Assembly (NCBI GenBank): GCA_002633025.1
Contig: NMRB01000667.1
Location: 90,756-154,755, forward strand
DNA: 64,000 nucleotides
Direction of reading: 5' to 3'
Origin: Notospermus geniculatus
Lineage: Eukaryota > Nemertea > Pilidiophora > Heteronemertea > Lineidae
Part shown: positions 1 through 12,115 of the stretch, piece after piece
How the letters are laid out: each line of letters opens with the position of its first letter
Position numbering within the stretch: position 1 is the stretch's first letter
Notes under the pieces: generated by a model
Told to the model about the DNA's origin: nothing
What the model saw: only the letters and a program-made list of their open reading frames with translations
Databases searched by the model: none
Position numbers and translations under genes: made by a program

Positions 1-335
1 TCACTGACACATTTTGATATCGACGAAGTAGTCGTGAGACGTCCGTCCAACTTTCCTTTTGCGAAGTCGTACAAATAAATACTGTCTTCACATAAAAATA
101 ACAGAAAATTATCACAAAAACAGTTAAGATACACCAATCCGGCGGGGTAAAATGTCGAGTTGTACTTCACCTTATAAACTCCGTCGGTGATCTGATATTC
201 GTAAATCAGAATGTTTAGATCACACGTTTTTTCCAATCGGATTGACATGAGATAACCTAAATCGAAGTGATAGTCTTTAATGGGACTGGGTGGTATAAGG
301 AGTGCGGTAATTCCCACTCTGTACCTTTGAAAGTC
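1..335 (-). CDS. Possible following exon of the PAN-like gene, running off the window
   Basis: Open without a stop from a candidate acceptor (TTCGATTCAG, exon start 335) to the window edge, phase 0 like the donor at 587. Residues include DFQRYRVGITALLIPPSPIK and DNFLLFLCEDSIYLYDFAKG. Composition looks coding (aromatic and Cys residues, no low complexity), but I recognise no family. Upstream polypyrimidine tract is weak. Confidence 0.35.
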
Positions 336-586
336 CTGAATCGAATACAGCGCAATTATAGCATTACAAACCCCCAAGAGTGTTGAGTGTCGTTTTCACG
401 ACAGAAAGTAACTTGCGTCTCTCAACTCTTCGCTGTGTTGAATAAAAAAACCTGCCAAATTACATGTACATGCACATGTAATTGTACATGGACAGCTAGA
501 GACACATACATGTACATGTACCACACTTCTTAATTTTTTCACAACGATGGCTATACTAAGGCTATTGGAAACGGAGAGAAATTTAC

Positions 587-847
587 CATTTTTTTCTGCA
601 TCATTCTTGATCCAATGCAATGTTCCACTTCTTTCTTTTCCAAACACCTTGCTCTTTTTTTACTCAACTGACAATACGTATCGGCAGCGTGCCAAAAACT
701 GACCGACTGACAACCTTTCAGGGCAAAACAGACAACAGCACACCTAATAAGGGTCAACGAATTACCAGCCCAACTTAGATCGGGACCTTTAAAAGCATAA
801 TCTTGAACCACGATTTCGAAGTAACCAGACTTTCCATCATGTCCCAT
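587..847 (-). CDS. Exon with PAN/apple-like domain, protein unidentified
   Basis: From an ATG at 847 (MGHDGKSGYFEIVVQDYAFK) the frame reads LIRCAVVCFALKGCQSVSFW followed by HAADTYCQLSKK, the cysteine spacing of a PAN/apple domain (extracellular protein or sugar binding). A donor (ATG|GTAAAT, low end 587) ends it in phase 0. No signal peptide is visible, so more exons may lie upstream. It could belong to a separate minus-strand gene whose rest is off the left edge. Confidence 0.45.
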
Positions 848-3800
848 TATTCTAGTCTTTCTTCACACTTTTTCGAAAAAAAGGAAAGTTTTGGGTCACT
901 CAATGCATTACCTCAGTCTCGTGTCAATACGGATTGAGTGGTCAGATCAGAATACACTCAACCTGTACGTAAAAGCACTGAGGCACTTACTCTGAGGACG
1001 TAGCAGGAATTCAGTACAATCAACATCATTAGAACATCGTTGGAAACCACCTTAGACTATGTAGTTTTCAAAGACGTTCATGATAATTTTCGACGTAGAT
1101 TCTGACCTTATATAGATCGGACGCAAGAGTTACTTGGCGAGCCTAGCCGCAGACTAAATGCCTCTTGCTATAACGTTCTTTTTTTCTCCTCTACGTTATT
1201 TGTTACGTTCAGGATAGAAGACAATCAAAAAAAAACAAAAAGATGCCAAGGTTAAACTCCAGCTCCCTTCGCTGACAGCTTTCTGAGTACCACTGAATGG
1301 AGGAGGGCAGCCAAACCTGACGCTGAAACATAAACGGTGGGGACGCCCAACGCCCAAACCGCAAAGAGACAGACTCAACCCCATTACGATCTTCTGGGTC
1401 TTTTTGAAACAACTCTCTCTTAAAGGAGTTAGACGCCGAAGTTGTAAACAAGCTGGTTTGTTTACAAATATGGTCGGCAAACTAGTTTTATTCCTTCGTG
1501 CAGGTGGCAGCACCCGTGATCGTTAGACTGGTTCCCGGTCCGATGCAACTCACTCACGATATTCACGTCAGTACATATCACCGACAATAGGTGGCAGCAC
1601 CGCAGGCGTCCGTGGATAGAGAACCCATGAGTGAGTGTTTACAACTTCGGCGTCTAACTCCTTTAAAGGGACACTGGATGCGATCTCTTACCGGTATTTT
1701 GACTGCCGAGGTAGAGGGATACACCTAGCGGCAGCAATACGAACTACAAAAACCATTAAAATGTACGTAGTACATCGAGTCCATACGCCGACAACGTAGT
1801 TAGTCCCTGGGGTTGGAGAGTGGCGCGCATGGCGATGGTGGCGCTGGAAGTCGAGAAGGTGGCAATACCAGGCTCCTTTAAGCCTGGTACGTACGGTACG
1901 TTGCAGCTTTTGAATAGAGGCCGAAGGCAGAATTTTCGAAGAGCTCCTCTCCTATTTCGACCTAGGTAATGTAGCCTACTAATTAGGTCGATCGTAGGAA
2001 AGGACGTTCCACATAAACTCAGTCATCGCCATTTTGGGAACCGGAAACTAAGGCTGGGTATGGCAGAGTTCCTGTAGCATACTTTGCGTCGCCGATGTCT
2101 TCGCCGTCACCAACTTCTGGCAAACATTCAGACATGTCAGATGTGCCACCGGCGTGCTACAGGCGAAGTACAAAATTTTGTCGACGAGATTTTCTGGGAG
2201 AGCAAACTTCCACAACAAGTTAGGCCCTCTACTCACCGATTTAATGAAGTATTATGGAAACACCTATTTTGATCATTGTGTCGACCTCCGCATCGTTCCT
2301 GCCTCTCCCTCCACCCATCTTAACAGTAACCAAGATGCTTACGCAAACTATCTTATTGTTAGATGTCATGGTACTCCAACAAAGAGGAAGACCATTGAGA
2401 TACTAGAATATCTTCTTCATACTGTAGAAGCAAGAATATCTGTTTCCTGCCTGGATGTAGATTCTTCGGTTGAGTCAGAATCCTGTTTCAGCATGAAGCA
2501 TGTCATATTCACGGTGAGGTACATGTAAGTGTATGTCACGGAAAAAACGACCGTTCAGTAGATGTGCCTATTGGTTCCTTATACATGTACCACTAAATGG
2601 AAATACGGTAATTCACGGTAAGTCACGGAGAAACAAATATCACCGTAATACCGGTAGTTATTGTATTCGTTACTGTTGTCCTACAGCTCAACAATTTTTT
2701 TCTTCGAAAATACCGAGTTGTGAGTCAAGCGCCAAATATGGCACTTTGGCTCTGTCAACAATATTGGGAGTAAATGTACAGCAGGAGGAAACCGGACTGC
2801 CGGGAGAAAAGTTCTCAGTCTCAAGGTTCTTTTAAATCATCAACAAGTTGATGGCAGAACTAAAGGAAGAAGAAGAAAGCCTTTGCTGTCAAAGCGAGAT
2901 GCCTTTTCACATGAAGAATGTGTCCGATTGTTATTCATTCGGAGCCTCAGCAGTGACTGGTGCTAATGTTACACTCCACCGCTCTGATAGCCCAAAATAT
3001 TGAACCTGTTGGATCTGTTTCTTGTGCTACAATGACGAAATCAACTTGATTTTGAGTACTTTTTGATTTCCACTCCGAGAACAAAGCAACTCTCAGGAAA
3101 ATCGATTCAATTATATCATATTTTTCACTTCGCCTGTTAAAGCTATTGGTATTATCAATTTTTTTTAGTTAAATTATAACAATGATACGCAGTTTCATTG
3201 AATTGGTGCGACAAAAGATTTGTAATGTGAGCCTACACGATACTCCAATACAAACATTAGGGAGTTTTCGCAAAGCCCACAAAACGCCAACGCGTACGTC
3301 TATCCTTTTGTTCCGTACTCTCTCCGTGGCATCGAACAATAGGTTTGGCGTTCGCGTTGGCGTTTCGGGGGCTTTGCGAAAACTCCGTAATCCCACAACG
3401 AAATTACATTCAAAGGCCATGCCCGCTACCCCTTGATAATGAGCAAAAGTGCGCACTTTTTTCGGGCCTTCAGCTGCGAGCTGCCGAATGCAGTACACAA
3501 CATGCGTATGTCACAGTAGGGGCAGTGCAAAGTGAACGACCACCAAAATATATTCAGCCCTTGAGCCGATCTAAGAAGATCGATGATTTCTGTATTCCGA
3601 TGACCCTTCTATAAAACGATGATTCCATCCACTATAATCCGCTGGCCCCCTTGCTCGATATGAAGGACAAGGTACTCCAAAATCAGGCCGAGCTGCCATC
3701 GCCGGATGGCGAACTGGCTGCAAAGGCCGGTCGCCACAAAAAAAGCGCGGGAATCGGGGCGGCCGATGTAAAAATGGCGCGATATCCACGCATTCATGAA

Positions 3801-4877
3801 CGCTGATATGCACTTTGAATGTGACGCCGTCATAGCGAGGAACCAGTCGTATGGTGATCGCAGCGCCATCTTCAGCACGCGCGGACGAATTAAAAACACG
3901 TGTTAACAGTAGGCCTATATTCGCCTGAAGATGGCATTTCAATCGCTCAGTTTGAACCAATCAGCGAGAGGTCGTTCTGATCGTGTAACATTTGCCAGTG
4001 TTCCCCATCTGTGAGTGTTCCCCTCCTATTGTCTGACGGAATAAGCAGCGACTTAAGAGGGCTGTGAAAAAACGATGTTTAGAAAGTCTCACCTGAGCTA
4101 TATGAATGAATGCAGTTTGTCTCTTCAAGGCTCGACAGAATCTTCTTGCAACTGGAAGTTTCCTCTCAACTAATTTGGCTGGCAGGTTTTCCAGCGATGA
4201 AGTCAGCCAGCACTCAAGAGAAGATGCAAATTTTCGGATGTCTTTCAGAAGTCTGAAAGTACATGTAGAGTTGGCCAGTTACCCAGTTACCGGTATGTGT
4301 TGTGTCGGGATCGCAAGATCTGCTGTCTGGTCCAAACTTTTAGTGCGTCAGGATTTTTACATCCACATCCGTTAATACTCAACCATTTTAATGTTCCACA
4401 GTTTTCACTAATGTCCATTATATTTTCATCTCAACAGGTATTTTCCAAACAAACCGAGGCATGAAAGCGTTCATAAAGTCACAGTTTGTGCTACGCGCCA
4501 CTTGGCGGCCATCTTGAAAAACACAATGCATCGCGTAGTGTAAACTTCACTGAACACTCTGGCGAAATGAAATGGAATTTAACGGAGGTGTCCGTTATTA
4601 CACAAAAATTGAAGATAGCAGAAAGATGGCAACGAAAATATGATGGAGTTTAGCGAAAACTATGTTGTAATTGGCTCAGCAACAACGGGGAGGCAGAGGT
4701 AAAAAGCGTGACCACTACACCACTAACGAATCGGGGGTGGGGAGCGCAGTAACGAATCGAAACAGACAGTACGTGGGGCAGTGTGCACATAAAATACATG
4801 TATGCAATAAACGTCAACAAGAGAACCCATCCAAAAATACGGAATAAGATATCTGCATAAACCCGTCAACAACTTAC
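848..4877. other. Stretch without supported genes
   Basis: Between the PAN-like exon and the last visible RFX6-like exon. Contains an inverted repeat (about 1415-1450 against 1636-1672), a hairpin MITE (3261-3386), a GC-richer patch near 3600-3900 with overlapping ORFs I do not recognise, and a plus-strand ORF at 2154-2528 without similarity I can name. The missing 3' exons of the RFX gene were looked for here and not found. Confidence 0.5.
3261..3386. mobile_element. MITE with GAGTTTTCGCAAAGCC ends
   Basis: Inverted ends GGAGTTTTCGCAAAGCC and its complement around a short core containing CTATCCTTTTGTTC. Relatives at 56302-56425 and, apparently two copies side by side or nested, 58438-58652. 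Confidence 0.6.
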
Positions 4878-5041
4878 CCGTGCACCACTTCCTGCAGAGT
4901 TGGTGGCACTAGGACGTCCAACAAAACTTGGTATAGGATGGAATCGCAAATGGTGACAATATCTACTGTTACGTCGTGGTCAAGAAGAGGCAGTAGGTGA
5001 TCAGGTAAGCCCTGCCAGAAGTGAAGCAGGAAGTTCGGGAT
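4878..5041 (-). CDS. RFX6: RFX6-like exon: dimerisation region
   Basis: 164 nt after a TTTTATGACAG acceptor, phase 0 in and 2 out, encoding [20 protein letters not shown] and [20 protein letters not shown]. Present once, so it lies outside the duplicated segment. Confidence 0.88.
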
Positions 5042-8000
5042 CTGTCATAAAAAGCAAAATAAAAGACGATATCTTAATGCAGCGAACCGTTTGACGGCAT
5101 CGAATCCACCGTACGGCCAACTACATGTACAGTATACATGTAAGCCTATGCATCATTAGCGTTGGTGATAGGTAACCGACATGGGCAGCAATGTTGGTGG
5201 ACACGACAAAGTCCTGCGCTGTCTGCCCGGGGCTGTCTGTACCCCAATAGTGAAGAAACAATAAGAAATGCTTCCGTCCTGATGGCATGTATGCCCGATA
5301 GCTTCAGGCTCTGTTGACCTGTCAATAATATGAAAAGAAGGAGATCCCAAATTTTCTTGGGTACCCTCCCGTTCTTCAGGAATGAACATGTGTAATTGTA
5401 GAGTGACTTCAGGATCACTGCGAATTATCGTACGTTCGTTCCAAAGTCATTGAACATCTCTACTTACTTCATCAAAGTTTCCGTTAATCGCAGTGTCAAG
5501 AATGCACTGTGAATGTGTCTTGTACATCATGAATAACGTGGCTACTTTCTCCCTCTTGACATGCTGTGGTAGGATAAGCCTATCTGCGTCAGGGAACTCG
5601 GGTAAAAGAGTTCCAGTCTTAGAGCTTAGGTTGTACGTTCTCGAAAAAGCTTCCTGGAATAGAAAATCATTGGGTAAATAAGGGAGTACATGAGGCCATC
5701 ATGCATGGGCCACAGAGTGATACACAATTCTTAGCAGTTGAGTGTGGCTGACAAACAAATATCTATCGATAGGAGGCCAACAACCAGTGCATGTTGGCCA
5801 ACTACTCCTTTGCTTATCACCCTTCGTCATCTTCTCGCTGGGATACACCGTGACATCAAACGCAGTACACCCCTTTCGAATGTCAGCCATTTTGAGAAAT
5901 TCCTGATTTTCTAGAAACAAAATAGGAGTAATTCCTCTATTGTTCGGTCGAAAGTCCCCTATTTTGAGAAGTTTTTGATTTTCTCGATTCGAACAATAGG
6001 GATAATCCCTCTATTGTTCCGTCGAAGCAAAATGCAAAAATATTCAATAACTGATCGATGACACCCAAATAATTTTACGCAATCCTCAATGAATTTGCCC
6101 TCACTTCATGTCGATCAAATTTCAAGAGTCTCCGGTGTTATTTCTGCAATTCTTGCCAAAACTACATGCATTGTCCATCTTGTGTTTACCCTCAGTGCCG
6201 AAATGTCTGACTTTTGAATGGCGTCTACTGGCCAACGATCAGCAGATTAAATTGAGAAATGGTGAATGGAGTTAGAACCCCTGCACTGTGCAGTCTACGG
6301 CTGTTGAACACTTCCTCTTACCTCGTTTCTCTGGCTGCAACTTGAAAACCTTGTTAACCCTTTCCCGGAGAATACGGTGTGATAATAGGCACTAGACTCC
6401 TTGATGCCAATCCCGTAATAATGATACCTTTAATGAAACAGGTAACATACATTACGTGATCTCGAGAGAGGGTAAAATAGATAGACTGGCATAAGGATTA
6501 ATCATAACGGTAAGGATAGCCCATCCAGAGAATATCAGAGGTTCTATTGTTCGCTCATTTCGTCACTGCGGTGACATAGGGAGCGAGCTCTAAGAACCAC
6601 TGATTACCTCAGGATGGGGTAGCCTTGAGTCACCGTAACTAGGCAGCCTAGTAGGTATCCGCCACGGGTTACTGACGACTACGTGCGGCAGAGTAACGCC
6701 ATGCATGCGTTATGCACTGATCTTATCGTAGTCGTACGTACAACCTTGGACCCTACGACCCTTTCCATTCATCTTCCAGAGCTATTCCTCGTCTGCTCAT
6801 ACAAGAAGGGCCTACAAGAGGTAGCTTCACACCATGACGTCCATACAGTAATACATAAGTACTCGATGGTGTGAACCTGTGGACTATCGTTTTCTTCTCT
6901 GAAAAAACTTGTTACCACTTCCAATAAAGTAGAGGAATGCTCAAAAATATGAGGTAAAAACTAGGGCATAATGTAATCTTAGAATACTCACTTCGAATGT
7001 CCACGGGTTCCAAGTCTTCTTGTTGTCAACTGTGGAAATTTCTGGCGTATCGTCTGCAACAAAATGGTGGGAACAATGAATGACATAAATGCATGCATTT
7101 CACAGAGGCGTGGGTTCACATACAGTTGGGAATGCCAAAGAGGTCAGCGGAATTTCATCTTATATGAAGAGAAGCAAGTTCTGAAGCCACAAAATTGCGC
7201 TTTACCGCACGGATTCCAAAGGCGTTGCATGTCTTCCTTTCTATACGGCAGGCAACCACCCTTATCGTCTGTGAAAGCCGCGCAGTAATGCACAAACCGT
7301 ATTGGGATGGTGTAGGCCTAGGCATAGGCCTATACTGCGTTCGATTCTGCCATATAACGACCAATAACAATGAGACGGGAAAGCGATCATCAAAACTGAA
7401 TGTACATGTAGGCCTATGCACAAAAGGCTAGAAAGGTTAGAAGACATCCATTCAGCTGTAACTTTGTACTCGGCTGACCCGACTAACGTGGCGTGGGAGG
7501 CAAAGCACACCTATTTCACTGACCTTGCCAAATGTTGCTGCACAAGCAGGCTCCATGTTGTTCTGCTTACAGAAGTCTAGGTAATGAGAGTACAAGATAC
7601 ACCGNGACAATATCTTAATGCAACGATAGCCTACCGTATGACGGCATCGAATCCACCGTACGGCGGCCAACTACATACAGTATAGGCCTATGCATCATTA
7701 GCATTTAAAGGTAACCGACATAGGCAGCAATGTTGGTGGATTGACTTCAGGATCACTGCGAATTATCGTGCGTTCGGTCCAAAGTCATTGAACGTCTCTA
7801 CTTACTTCATCAAAGTTTCCGTTAATCGCTGTGTCAAGAATGCACTGTGAATGTGTCTTGTACATCATGAATAGCGTGGCTACTTTCTCCCTCTTGACAT
7901 GCTGTGGTAGGATAAGCCTATCAGCGTCAGGGAAATCGGGTAAAAGAGTTCCAGTCTTAGAGCTTAGGTTGTACGTTCTCGAAAAAGCTTCCTGGAATGG

Positions 8001-10141
8001 AAATTTATTGGGTAAACAAGGGAGTACATGGTCGGCCACCGAGTGATACACCATTCTTAGCAGTGGAGTGTGGCTGAAAATATCTGTGGACAGCCTGGAG
8101 GCCAACCAGTGCATGGTGGCCAACTATACTATACTCCTTTGCTCACCCTTCAGCATCTTCTCGCCATGGGATGCCGTGACACCAAACGCTGTACACCCCT
8201 CTCGAAAGTCATTTATTTGAGAAATTGCTGATTTTCTAGAATCGAACAATAGGGGTAATCCCTCTATTATTCAGTCGAAAGTCAGCCTTTGAGAACTTGC
8301 TGATTTTCTAAACTCGAATAATCCCTCTATTGTTCAGTCGAAGAAAATGCAAAAATCTTCAATAACTGATCGACGACACCCAAATCATTTTACGCAATCC
8401 TCAATGAATTTGCCCCCACTTCATGTCGATCAAATTTCAAAAGTCTCCGGTAGTTATTTCTGCAATACTTGCCAAAACTAAATGCATTGCCTTGCCCATC
8501 TTGTGTTTACCCTCAGTGCCGAAATGTCTGACTTTTGAATGCGGTCTACTGGCAAACGATTGGCAGATTAAATTGAGAAAATGTGAATGGAGTTAGAAGG
8601 TCCCTGCACTGTGCAGCCTATGCCCGCTGTACACGATCAAATTTTTCATCCATTTTTTTGGGAAATTCAGATTCCAGGCCCCATATTCATAAACATACTT
8701 AAGTCAAAGTACTACTTATCTTTTGTGTTGAACAAAGGATAAGTGTCACACTTAGACTTAAGTCGTTTTATGAATATGGGTCCTGGTGTATTGGGGCGTT
8801 ATTGAGCATATTCAGAAAATGGTATGAAAAATTTGATCGTGTACAGCGGGCATAAGGCTGTTGAACACTTTCTCTTACCTCGTTTCTCTGGCTGCAACTT
8901 GAAAACCTGGTTAACCCTTTCCCGGAGAATACGGTGTGATAATAGGCACTAGTCTCCTTAATACCAATCCCGTAATAATGATACCTTTAATGAAACAGGT
9001 AACATACATTACGTGATCTAGAGAGAGGGTAAAATAGATCGACTTGCATAAGGATTAATCATAATGGTATTATAGCCCATCCTGAGAATATCAGAAATTC
9101 TTAATACCACTCGCTCCGTTCGTCATGCGGTGACGTAGGGAGCGAGCGCTAAGAACCACTGCGGATTACCTCAGAATGGGGTAGCCGTAACTACCTAGCC
9201 TAGTACAAGCTACGACCCTTTCATTCACCTCTCTCAGATCTATTTCTCATACCACCAGTAGGGCCTACAAGACGTAGGTTCACAGCATGATTTTTTTCCG
9301 TTCCTGCAGTATATACATACGTTCGACAGTGTGAACATGTAGACTATCGTTTTCTTCTCTAAAAAAACTTGGTTAGGCCTACAACTTCCAATAAATTAGA
9401 GAAATGCTCAAAATTATGAGGTAGGCTAAAGACAAGGGCATAATGTGGTCTTACAGTACCGTACTCACTTCGAATGTCCACGGGTTCCAAGTCTTCTTGT
9501 TGTCAACTGTGGAAATTTCTGGCGTATCGTCTGCAACAAAATGGTGGGAACAATGACTGACATAAATGCATGCAGTTCACAGAGGCGTGGGTCCACAAAC
9601 AGTTGGGAATGCCAAAGAGGTCAGCGGAATTTCATCTTATATGAAGAGAAGCAAGTTCTGAACCCACCAAATTCCGCTTTACCGCAGGGATTCCAAAGGC
9701 GTTGCATGTCTTCATTTCCATATACGACAGGCAACCACCTTTTACCGGTATCGTCTGTGAAAACCGCGCAGTAATGCACAAACCGTATTGGGATGGTTCA
9801 GACAAAGGCCTATAGGCCTACCTACTGCATTCGATTCTGCCATAATTCAACCAATAACAATAAAACGGTCAATAAAGCGATCATCAAAACTGAATGTACA
9901 TGTAGGCCTATGCACAAAAGGCTAGAAAGGTTAGAAGACATCCATTCAGCTGTAACTTTGTACTCGGTTGACCCGACTAACGTGGCGCGGGAGGCAAAGC
10001 TCACCCATTTCACTGACCTTGCCAAATGTTGCTGCGCAAGCAGGCTCCATGTTGTTCTGCTTACAGAAGTCTAGGTAATGAGAGTACAAGATACACCGCG
10101 GCAGGCAGACCCCCTCACAGACACAATAGTTTTCATCGAGC
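4878..10141 (-). CDS. RFX6: RFX-family transcription factor, RFX6-like (internal exons, both ends missing)
   Basis: RFX proteins bind X-box DNA through a winged helix and dimerise. Exons in transcript order: 10018-10141, 9469-9530, 8879-8984, 7806-7991, and 4878-5041 as the single distal exon; a second set lies at 7524-7605 (broken), 6992-7053, 6322-6427 and 5468-5653. They encode [88 protein letters not shown] and [17 protein letters not shown]. The combination [19 protein letters not shown] and [13 protein letters not shown] matches RFX6 better than RFX4 or RFX1-3 from memory. Junction phases 0,2,0,0 agree. Exons 5' of the DNA-binding domain and 3' of 4878 were not found; the last donor is at 4877. 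Confidence 0.88.
5067..7605. repeat. Duplicated RFX6-like segment, copy 1
   Basis: Matches 7607-10098 with a few percent difference and small indels. It contains intact exons 5468-5653, 6322-6427 and 6992-7053 plus the first 82 bases of a broken exon at 7524-7605, which stops at the N. Confidence 0.8.
7806..7991 (-). CDS. RFX6: RFX6-like exon: linker and start of extended dimerisation region
   Basis: 186 nt, phase 0 both ends, encoding [20 protein letters not shown] and [20 protein letters not shown]. Duplicate at 5468-5653 differs by a residue or so (LLPEFP). Confidence 0.88.
8621..8852. mobile_element. MITE with 30 bp terminal inverted repeats and TA target duplication
   Basis: Ends TGCCCGCTGTACACGATCAA and its inverse, flanked on both sides by TA. 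The matching empty site is visible in the other RFX copy near 6298 with a single TA. A second internal palindrome (CCCATATTCATAAA and inverse) makes a nested hairpin. TA duplication suggests a Tc1/mariner-type enzyme in trans. Confidence 0.8.
8879..8984 (-). CDS. RFX6: RFX6-like exon: wing of the DNA-binding domain
   Basis: 106 nt, starting with the base that completes Lys, then [20 protein letters not shown] and GKGLTRFSS, phase 0 out. Duplicate at 6322-6427 is intact. A 232 bp MITE sits directly beside this copy and is missing from the other. Confidence 0.88.
9469..9530 (-). CDS. RFX6: RFX6-like exon: recognition helix region
   Basis: 62 nt, phase 0 in, phase 2 out, encoding [20 protein letters not shown], the DNA-recognition part of the RFX winged helix. 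Duplicate at 6992-7053 encodes the same peptide. Confidence 0.88.
10018..10141 (-). CDS. RFX6: RFX6-like exon: start of winged-helix DNA-binding domain
   Basis: 124 nt, entered in phase 2 (completing a Trp codon if the preceding exon ends TG), encoding [20 protein letters not shown] and the following segment to CAATFGK, then GTCAGT donor. Complete copy; the duplicate at 7524-7605 is cut by the N at 7606. Confidence 0.85.
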
Positions 10142-11120
10142 CTAAAGGAATAAAACAAAATACGTGTTAGTCATTATCGCATTGTAGTCTGGACGCAGAA
10201 CGAAAAAGTGGGACATTTTGGGTAACAGCAATTTTTTGCATTTTTTATATATCCAAATGACAGAGATTCAGAATCCACCGGGTGCATTCTGGCACCCTTG
10301 AGCGTTTTGAGAAAATCCCGTTTGAAGCTCAGGACACTGACTCTATCACAAAAAATGCTGTTATCCAAAAAGTACCACTTCTCAGAATATCGGAATGTTT
10401 CGTCCAGACTATTGTGACCTCAGACTGTGAACAGCCCGCAGCAGGAATGATGACGTCAACAACAAAGAGGATGGAGTAGGGCTAGTTAACCCCCCCNNNN
10501 NNNNNNNNNNNNNNNNNNNNTTAGTGCATGGGATTTCAATCTTCAACTTTCCCAAACCAGAAAACTCCACCCTATAAATGCGTCAATGAAAAAGTGTCTT
10601 TACGAGTGGGCAGCCTCCTTAAGTGTCATTGTTTAACAACTGCTTCAGCAGCTTGTCCGCTGATAGATCGCTTTCCAAACAATCTCCAATCCTTTTCAAG
10701 AACACCCATTCTTATCAGATCTGTCTTGATTTATACATCGAACAGGTTTGCTCGTCTTATCGCTCATACGCTAAGTACAAGAGATTTTGTTTTTCGTGCC
10801 AATATTAGCTTGGTATATTGCCTTGTTATGCATGTGTTCCATTCCCATGTGGCTATCGCATAGCTTCAGACTTGAAGTGAGGGGCTCAATTGTTGTTTGA
10901 ACAGCACTGGTGGCGGGAGAATGTTACGTCTCGAGTTCTACTTGCAGGATGAAAATAAAATGACAGATACATGTAAAAACGCAAAACTGGTACCGTCACC
11001 AGTACTCAAGCCTCCGTACGGGGATTGTTGGTTGACGGGTATCATCATCCNTTACCAGTGCCTTTTTTACCGTGCCTTTTTTACCGGTGCCTTTTTTACC
11101 AGTGCCTTTTTTACCGTATC

Positions 11121-11219
11121 CCCCTGAGAACATCAGGGGTTCTTAGCGCTGGCTCCCTTCGTCACCATGCGGTGACGAAGGGAGCCAGCGCTAAGAACCT
11201 GTGATGTTCTCAGGATGGG
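11121..11219. mobile_element. Near-perfect hairpin MITE (CTGAGAA...TTAGCGCT family)
   Basis: Arms of about 40 bp including GGTTCTTAGCGCTGGCTCCC and TTCGTCACC around a 4-base loop. Relatives, more decayed: 6520-6618, 9076-9180, 11219-11296, 35431-35513, 41868-41950, all with ends like CCTGAGAATATCAGAG and CTCAGGATGGG. Confidence 0.65.
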
Positions 11220-11466
11220 CCCGCCCCTTCATCACCGGTTTTTGTGCAGTGACGAAGGGAGCGACGCTAAGAACCTCTGATATTCTCAGGATGGGCATCA
11301 CCTTGTCTTCCATCTACACAGCTCGACGAGGAACTAGTCTAATTATACGGATCCACCGATAGTCCCACAGCCTTTGTGAGCAAGGTCGCTGGTATTTGAC
11401 AAGGCAGCTTGCGATTCCACTCGTAGTCTTTTGGCGCTTGGTGTGCACCCCTCCCCCCAAATAACG

Positions 11467-12115
11467 CCAAAAGGGTGAATGTCGTCCTGGGTACACCTAA
11501 AGGGTACCCAGGTCCAACCTGGGTATCCCTAAATGGCACCCAGGTACGTACTGGGTACCCTTTAGGAACCTAAAGGATACCCAGTTTGAAATTCCTGCCT
11601 GGTGAGATACCTGGAATCCAGGTTGATGGTACTTTTACCGTTCAGCTTGTCATGCTCGCAAGCGTAACACGTGGAGATGACATTATGGCGACCAGAGTGC
11701 CACACTCGCGTCTAAAAGAGTATCTCGCCGGTATACCGTCCTACAGAGATGGCATTTTTGTGTCCAAAGGCCGCGAAGTTAAAAGCAAATATGTTGAGGT
11801 CGACAATGACGGGAAATTAAGACAAACTGACATCAAAATTAAATATCAGGTCACACTTCTTTTCAAAAATTTAGCAGATAATCAGTCAAATTTTGAGATT
11901 CCACGGATTGAAGAATGGTGATTTTGCAATAGGCACCACAGCACATGTACCATATTCGACCTGGATTCCAGGTATCTCACCACGCGGGAATTTCAAACTG
12001 GGTATCCTTTAGGTTCCTAAAGGGTACCCAGCACGTACCTGGGTGCCATTTAGGGATACCCAGGTTGGACCTGGGTACCCTTTAGGGGTACCCAGGACGA
12101 CATTCACCCTTTTGG
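11467..12115. mobile_element. DNA transposon-like element with 157 bp terminal inverted repeats
   Basis: Left arm 11467-11623 and right arm 11959-12115 are near-perfect inverted copies beginning CCAAAAGGGTGAATGTCGTC. The arms themselves consist of CCTGGGTACC-like repeats. The 335 bp core carries a plus-strand ORF (11586-11921, 111 aa, starting MKFLPGEIPG inside the left arm) that resembles no transposase I know. A clear target-site duplication was not seen. Confidence 0.75.

Larger units (their letters stand above)
7607..10098. repeat. Duplicated RFX6-like segment, copy 2
   Basis: Starts directly after the single N at 7606 in intron sequence equivalent to 5067 and runs through the complete set of four exons. 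Confidence 0.8.

Noticed and set aside
2154-2528. Plus-strand ORF of 124 codons
   Set aside because: Reads somewhat protein-like but has no recognised domain, no splice support and no neighbours on that strand; left unannotated.
3571-3960. Overlapping minus-strand ORFs in a GC-richer patch
   Set aside because: Two frames open at once and no convincing family match; a faint membrane-protein look in one frame was not enough.
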